64,000 bases of DNA, from assembly GCF_900079725.1 (NCBI RefSeq), contig NZ_LT599032.1, positions 4,522,054 through 4,586,053 of the forward strand, written 5' to 3'. Position numbers and translations under genes: made by a program. The DNA comes from an uncultured Dysgonomonas sp. GTDB taxonomy: Bacteria > Bacteroidota > Bacteroidia > Bacteroidales > Dysgonomonadaceae. Below, piece by piece: positions 62,501 to 64,000 of this stretch (the stretch's first letter is position 1; every line of letters begins with the position of its first letter). The notes under the pieces are model-generated. The model was not told where the DNA came from, searched no databases, and was given only the letters and a program-made list of their open reading frames with translations.

Positions 62501-62971
62501 GATGCTGAACTTACCCTCCAGGTCTGTTGTAGTCCCGTTTGTGGTTCCCTTAACCAATATACTTACTCCGGGCAATTCCAGACCTGCTTCGTCTTTAATA
62601 AGACCTGTCAGTTTTTTTATATTGCCATCTTGTTGGACTGTATTTGAGAACTGTGATGTTAAGCCTTTATCAGATAACACAATTTGTTTGTTGTCTTTTA
62701 TATGATAAGTAATGTTTGTATTTGAAAAAAGCTTATCTAATGTATTTTCTATAGAAGAATTAGAAACTTGTATATTTACATTATTATTCAACTCAGATAA
62801 TTCATTGTTGTAAAAGAAGCTATATCCTTCGGCTTTCTCTATTTGCTGGATAACCTGTCGGATTTTCTGGTTCTTGACATTTAAAGTGATTTGAGCAGAA
62901 ATTGTTCCGCTGAAAAATAGCATTAAATAAATTAAGGTAATGCGAAGTGCAAATTTTTTGAATCTTTTCAT
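59558..62971 (-). CDS. SusC/RagA TonB-linked outer membrane transporter with STN domain
   Basis: I place the start at 62971 (MKRFKKFALRITLIYLMLFF), giving 1137 residues with a proper signal peptide; the longer frame to 63016 adds only 15 unlikely residues. After the signal comes a secretin/TonB N-terminal domain (STN, about 30-90: LNVKNQKIRQVIQQIEKAEG), which links the transporter to the FecR anti-sigma factor, then a carboxypeptidase-like domain (about 115-200), the plug (KAEDLLQGQIPGVTVSKNGG, GSAGVILVTTK) and a barrel ending in FSVGVKLTY. It imports the oligosaccharide captured by SusD and signals substrate through FecR to an ECF sigma factor. Confidence 0.96.
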   Translation of the reverse strand: MKRFKKFALRITLIYLMLFFSGTISAQITLNVKNQKIRQVIQQIEKAEGYSFFYNNELSELNNNVNIQVSNSSIENTLDKLFSNTNITYHIKDNKQIVLSDKGLTSQFSNTVQQDGNIKKLTGLIKDEAGLELPGVSILVKGTTNGTTTDLEGKFSINVPENATIEIRYVGFVTQTIRITNQTSINIVLKEDAKILDEVVILGFGMAARKADLSASIGTLENIDQLKNRPVSKAEDLLQGQIPGVTVSKNGGDPTEASSVVIRGKGSRSGESPLWVVDGVPGAPVNFNDIESMVVLKDAASAAIYGAYSGSAGVILVTTKQAVAGRPRISYEGTYSVSQATNLPQSLTIEQQREVRKQALAATGNSLPDGWDPVKNPYIAQTRTDWIDEIFRNSLSQRHSFVISGGTEDFANRLSLQYNDDQGVLLNTYNKNITMRYNAFFKISNKIKIREDFYWENLRSRGTNTDSGYTGVILSALMMPRNAEAYYSDGTFGGTAPKDPAYIAEHGSNFADIHGDVVNPLRTLESNNTYSRPTTISSSTFLDIDDIFVPGLKYTGRLTYRLTNYFYKNFNPMRPEPGKPNMTNRLDYETYRYYRWEVENTLNYSKSVGGHNIGAMLSTTANQQRRRDFKVSAQGFNNETTAFLYLNWGDSQKVFVGDAYTEPDNNVSIVGRASYSFNDRYFATASLRRDNAGRLPKDKKHGDFPAVTAAWKLTSEPYMPKSDIFNLIKLRASWGRIGNIGSVPFHYGDPTFVVESSNDVGGQVGSNTPLVPSMVYNGEAFNRYLTWETSEQLDFGIDMELLKNRLNLSVDFFNKTTKDLIKRQDTGWPSYIGPEPMYINQGEVKNRGWEFSAGWNDKVGDVNYYINANFATLKNWVSDIGPADPQTGNKPVWIEDDEFRGLNPFRTRENDPLYSFWVYKTDGLFQSDAEAEAYVNKEGKRMQAKAKAGDIKFVDTNGDGIINDDDREYVGSYTPKITYALTAGLTWKNLSASIMLQGVGGLKAFNAMKYVTLNESMVNFNRSTEILKAWPNSNEVPRLTSSDDNGNFSNISDFYIEDASYMRIKNITVSYNFDKIFRSISPRLDERKSSLSVSASVDNVHTFTNYSGTNPEVGGKGLDGGKYPVPRVFSVGVKLTY

Positions 62972-63153
62972 GTGTTTTTGTGTTTGAAATCTGCATAATG
63001 TATAAACTTCAGGCATTCAAATCTGACCACAATATACCTTCCTGATTTCTATTCCTGATATCAGATTTAAGGTGTAAGGGTTGTGTTTTGAATGTGTTTG
63101 TCCGGATTTATTCCGAACGTTTCTTTCTAGGTTTTTTTCATAATCAATTAAAT

Positions 63154-64000
63154 TTAAAGTTTCTCGACTTTTTTACTCTCACTTATTTCGACTGTATTGT
63201 TGTATATCTTGTATTGTATCGGAGCAGTCAGGCTTATAATTTCAAAAACATTTCCCAGGCTGTTATTCTTTATTACTCCGGAGAATCTGTAATGTTTCGC
63301 TGATTCTGACGTAAATACAATATCAATGTTATATATGCGGGATAATATTGTACCGATTTCTTCCAGCGATTCACCATAGAATGCCAATTCATTGTTTCTC
63401 CAGATAGCTACATTTGCAACATCGTAAGTGTCTGTCATAGTGAATGCCTCGTTTTCCTTATTATAAGTAAGGCGTTCGTTAGGGTTGAGAAGCATATCCT
63501 TTTTGTTGTCACTTACCTTCAGTTTACCCTCCACTAAGGTTACAATAACCGTTTTATCTGTTTGGTACGACTTTATATTAAAACTTGTACCCAATGCTTC
63601 TACATCTATATTGTTGGCTGTAACGATGAATCTTTTTTCTTTATCTTTAGCTACTTCGAAATATGCTTCGCCTTCTAAAATGATTCTCCTGTCATTGGTG
63701 TTATATGCATTATCATATTTGATTCTGGAATCAGAGTTCAACCAAACTGATGTACCATCAGGTAATAACAGATTTGCTTTTTGTCCTTTATCTACGGATA
63801 CTATAAACTCTTTCATAGAGTATAGGCTCATGCGGGCTATATAGTACGAGCCTAGTCCAGCAATTACTAATAAACAAGCTATAGCAGCATAGCGTTTTAA
63901 GAGAAGCCATTTATTTCTCTTGTGCGGTTTGGTGGATGAAGGCCGAAGTTGAGATTCATAGATCTTCGTTTGTATTTCTTCAAACATTCTTATCTGAATA
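63154..64000 (-). CDS. FecR-family anti-sigma factor, N-terminus beyond right edge
   Basis: The frame is open to the window end: the codons before Met at 63987 (ATT CAG ATA AGA) have no stop, and family members have about 60 more N-terminal residues (the cytosolic sigma-binding part), so the ATG at 63987 is probably internal. The visible part has one transmembrane helix (AAIACLLVIAGLGSYYIARM) and the periplasmic FecR domain: VDKGQKANLLLPDGTSVWLN, RIILEGEAYFEVAKD, IDVEALGTSFNIKSY, VTLVEGKLKV, then the STN-like C-terminal part NVFEIISLTAPIQYKIYNNT. It holds an ECF sigma factor (probably just beyond the window) and releases it when SusC binds substrate. Confidence 0.93.
   Translation of the reverse strand, partial: IQIRMFEEIQTKIYESQLRPSSTKPHKRNKWLLLKRYAAIACLLVIAGLGSYYIARMSLYSMKEFIVSVDKGQKANLLLPDGTSVWLNSDSRIKYDNAYNTNDRRIILEGEAYFEVAKDKEKRFIVTANNIDVEALGTSFNIKSYQTDKTVIVTLVEGKLKVSDNKKDMLLNPNERLTYNKENEAFTMTDTYDVANVAIWRNNELAFYGESLEEIGTILSRIYNIDIVFTSESAKHYRFSGVIKNNSLGNVFEIISLTAPIQYKIYNNTVEISESKKVEKL

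Overview
The window reads as chromosomal DNA of a Bacteroidota bacterium, most likely an anaerobic gut-type Bacteroidales; a Dysgonomonas-like genus is my guess, not a demonstrated identity. Reasons: a SusC/SusD pair with a FecR anti-sigma factor, many lipoproteins and TonB-linked receptors, methylmalonyl-CoA mutase as two subunits (succinate to propionate fermentation), a menFDBCE operon, a fused alpha-beta 2-oxoacid dehydrogenase E1, AT-rich DNA, and -7 boxes of the Bacteroidetes form TAnnTTTG in front of several genes. I saw no rRNA, tRNA or CRISPR array.

Layout. 1-6.6 kb: a TonB-dependent receptor cut by the left edge, rnpA-yidD, a DUF2147 protein, a HAD-like protein that has lost its nucleophile, an AraC regulator and an AbiH protein. 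6.7-10.8 kb: mutA-mutB. 10.8-16.2 kb: a long intergenic stretch with a 36-unit AG microsatellite, then a three-gene secreted or surface protein operon ending in a 969-residue adhesin-like protein. 16.3-21 kb: a small winged-helix protein and a phage fragment (large terminase plus an 890-residue structural-type protein). 21-29.4 kb: housekeeping and unknown single genes (two lipoproteins, an XRE-type regulator, pyridoxamine kinase, CPBP protease, Tag glycosylase, GNAT, DUF2867, flavodoxin). 29.5-35.3 kb: a branched-chain-type 2-oxoacid dehydrogenase set (E1, E2, lipoate ligase, E3).

35.5-48 kb: two successive co-directional blocks. The first makes menaquinone head groups from chorismate (menF, D, B, C, E). 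The second (nitrilase-like amidase, iorA, iorB, aminotransferase, arylacetate-CoA ligase, ACT protein) interconverts aromatic amino acids and aryl acetates through aryl pyruvates and aryl acetyl-CoA. 48-64 kb: a polysaccharide utilization locus on the minus strand (FecR, SusC, SusD, GH92 mannosidase, EEP phosphodiesterase, PLC-like/alkaline phosphatase fusion, metallophosphoesterase, six-hairpin glycosidase, ROK kinase). Four different phosphoester-hydrolase domains beside a mannosidase suggest a phosphorylated mannose-rich glycan as the target.

The most unusual non-gene structure is a family of intergenic imperfect palindromes built from short repeated words. They lie in most gaps between 28 and 45 kb, and two of them supply the C-terminal codons of menC and iorA. 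The AG repeat, with an open frame that would join across it after a change in unit number, is a candidate slippage switch.
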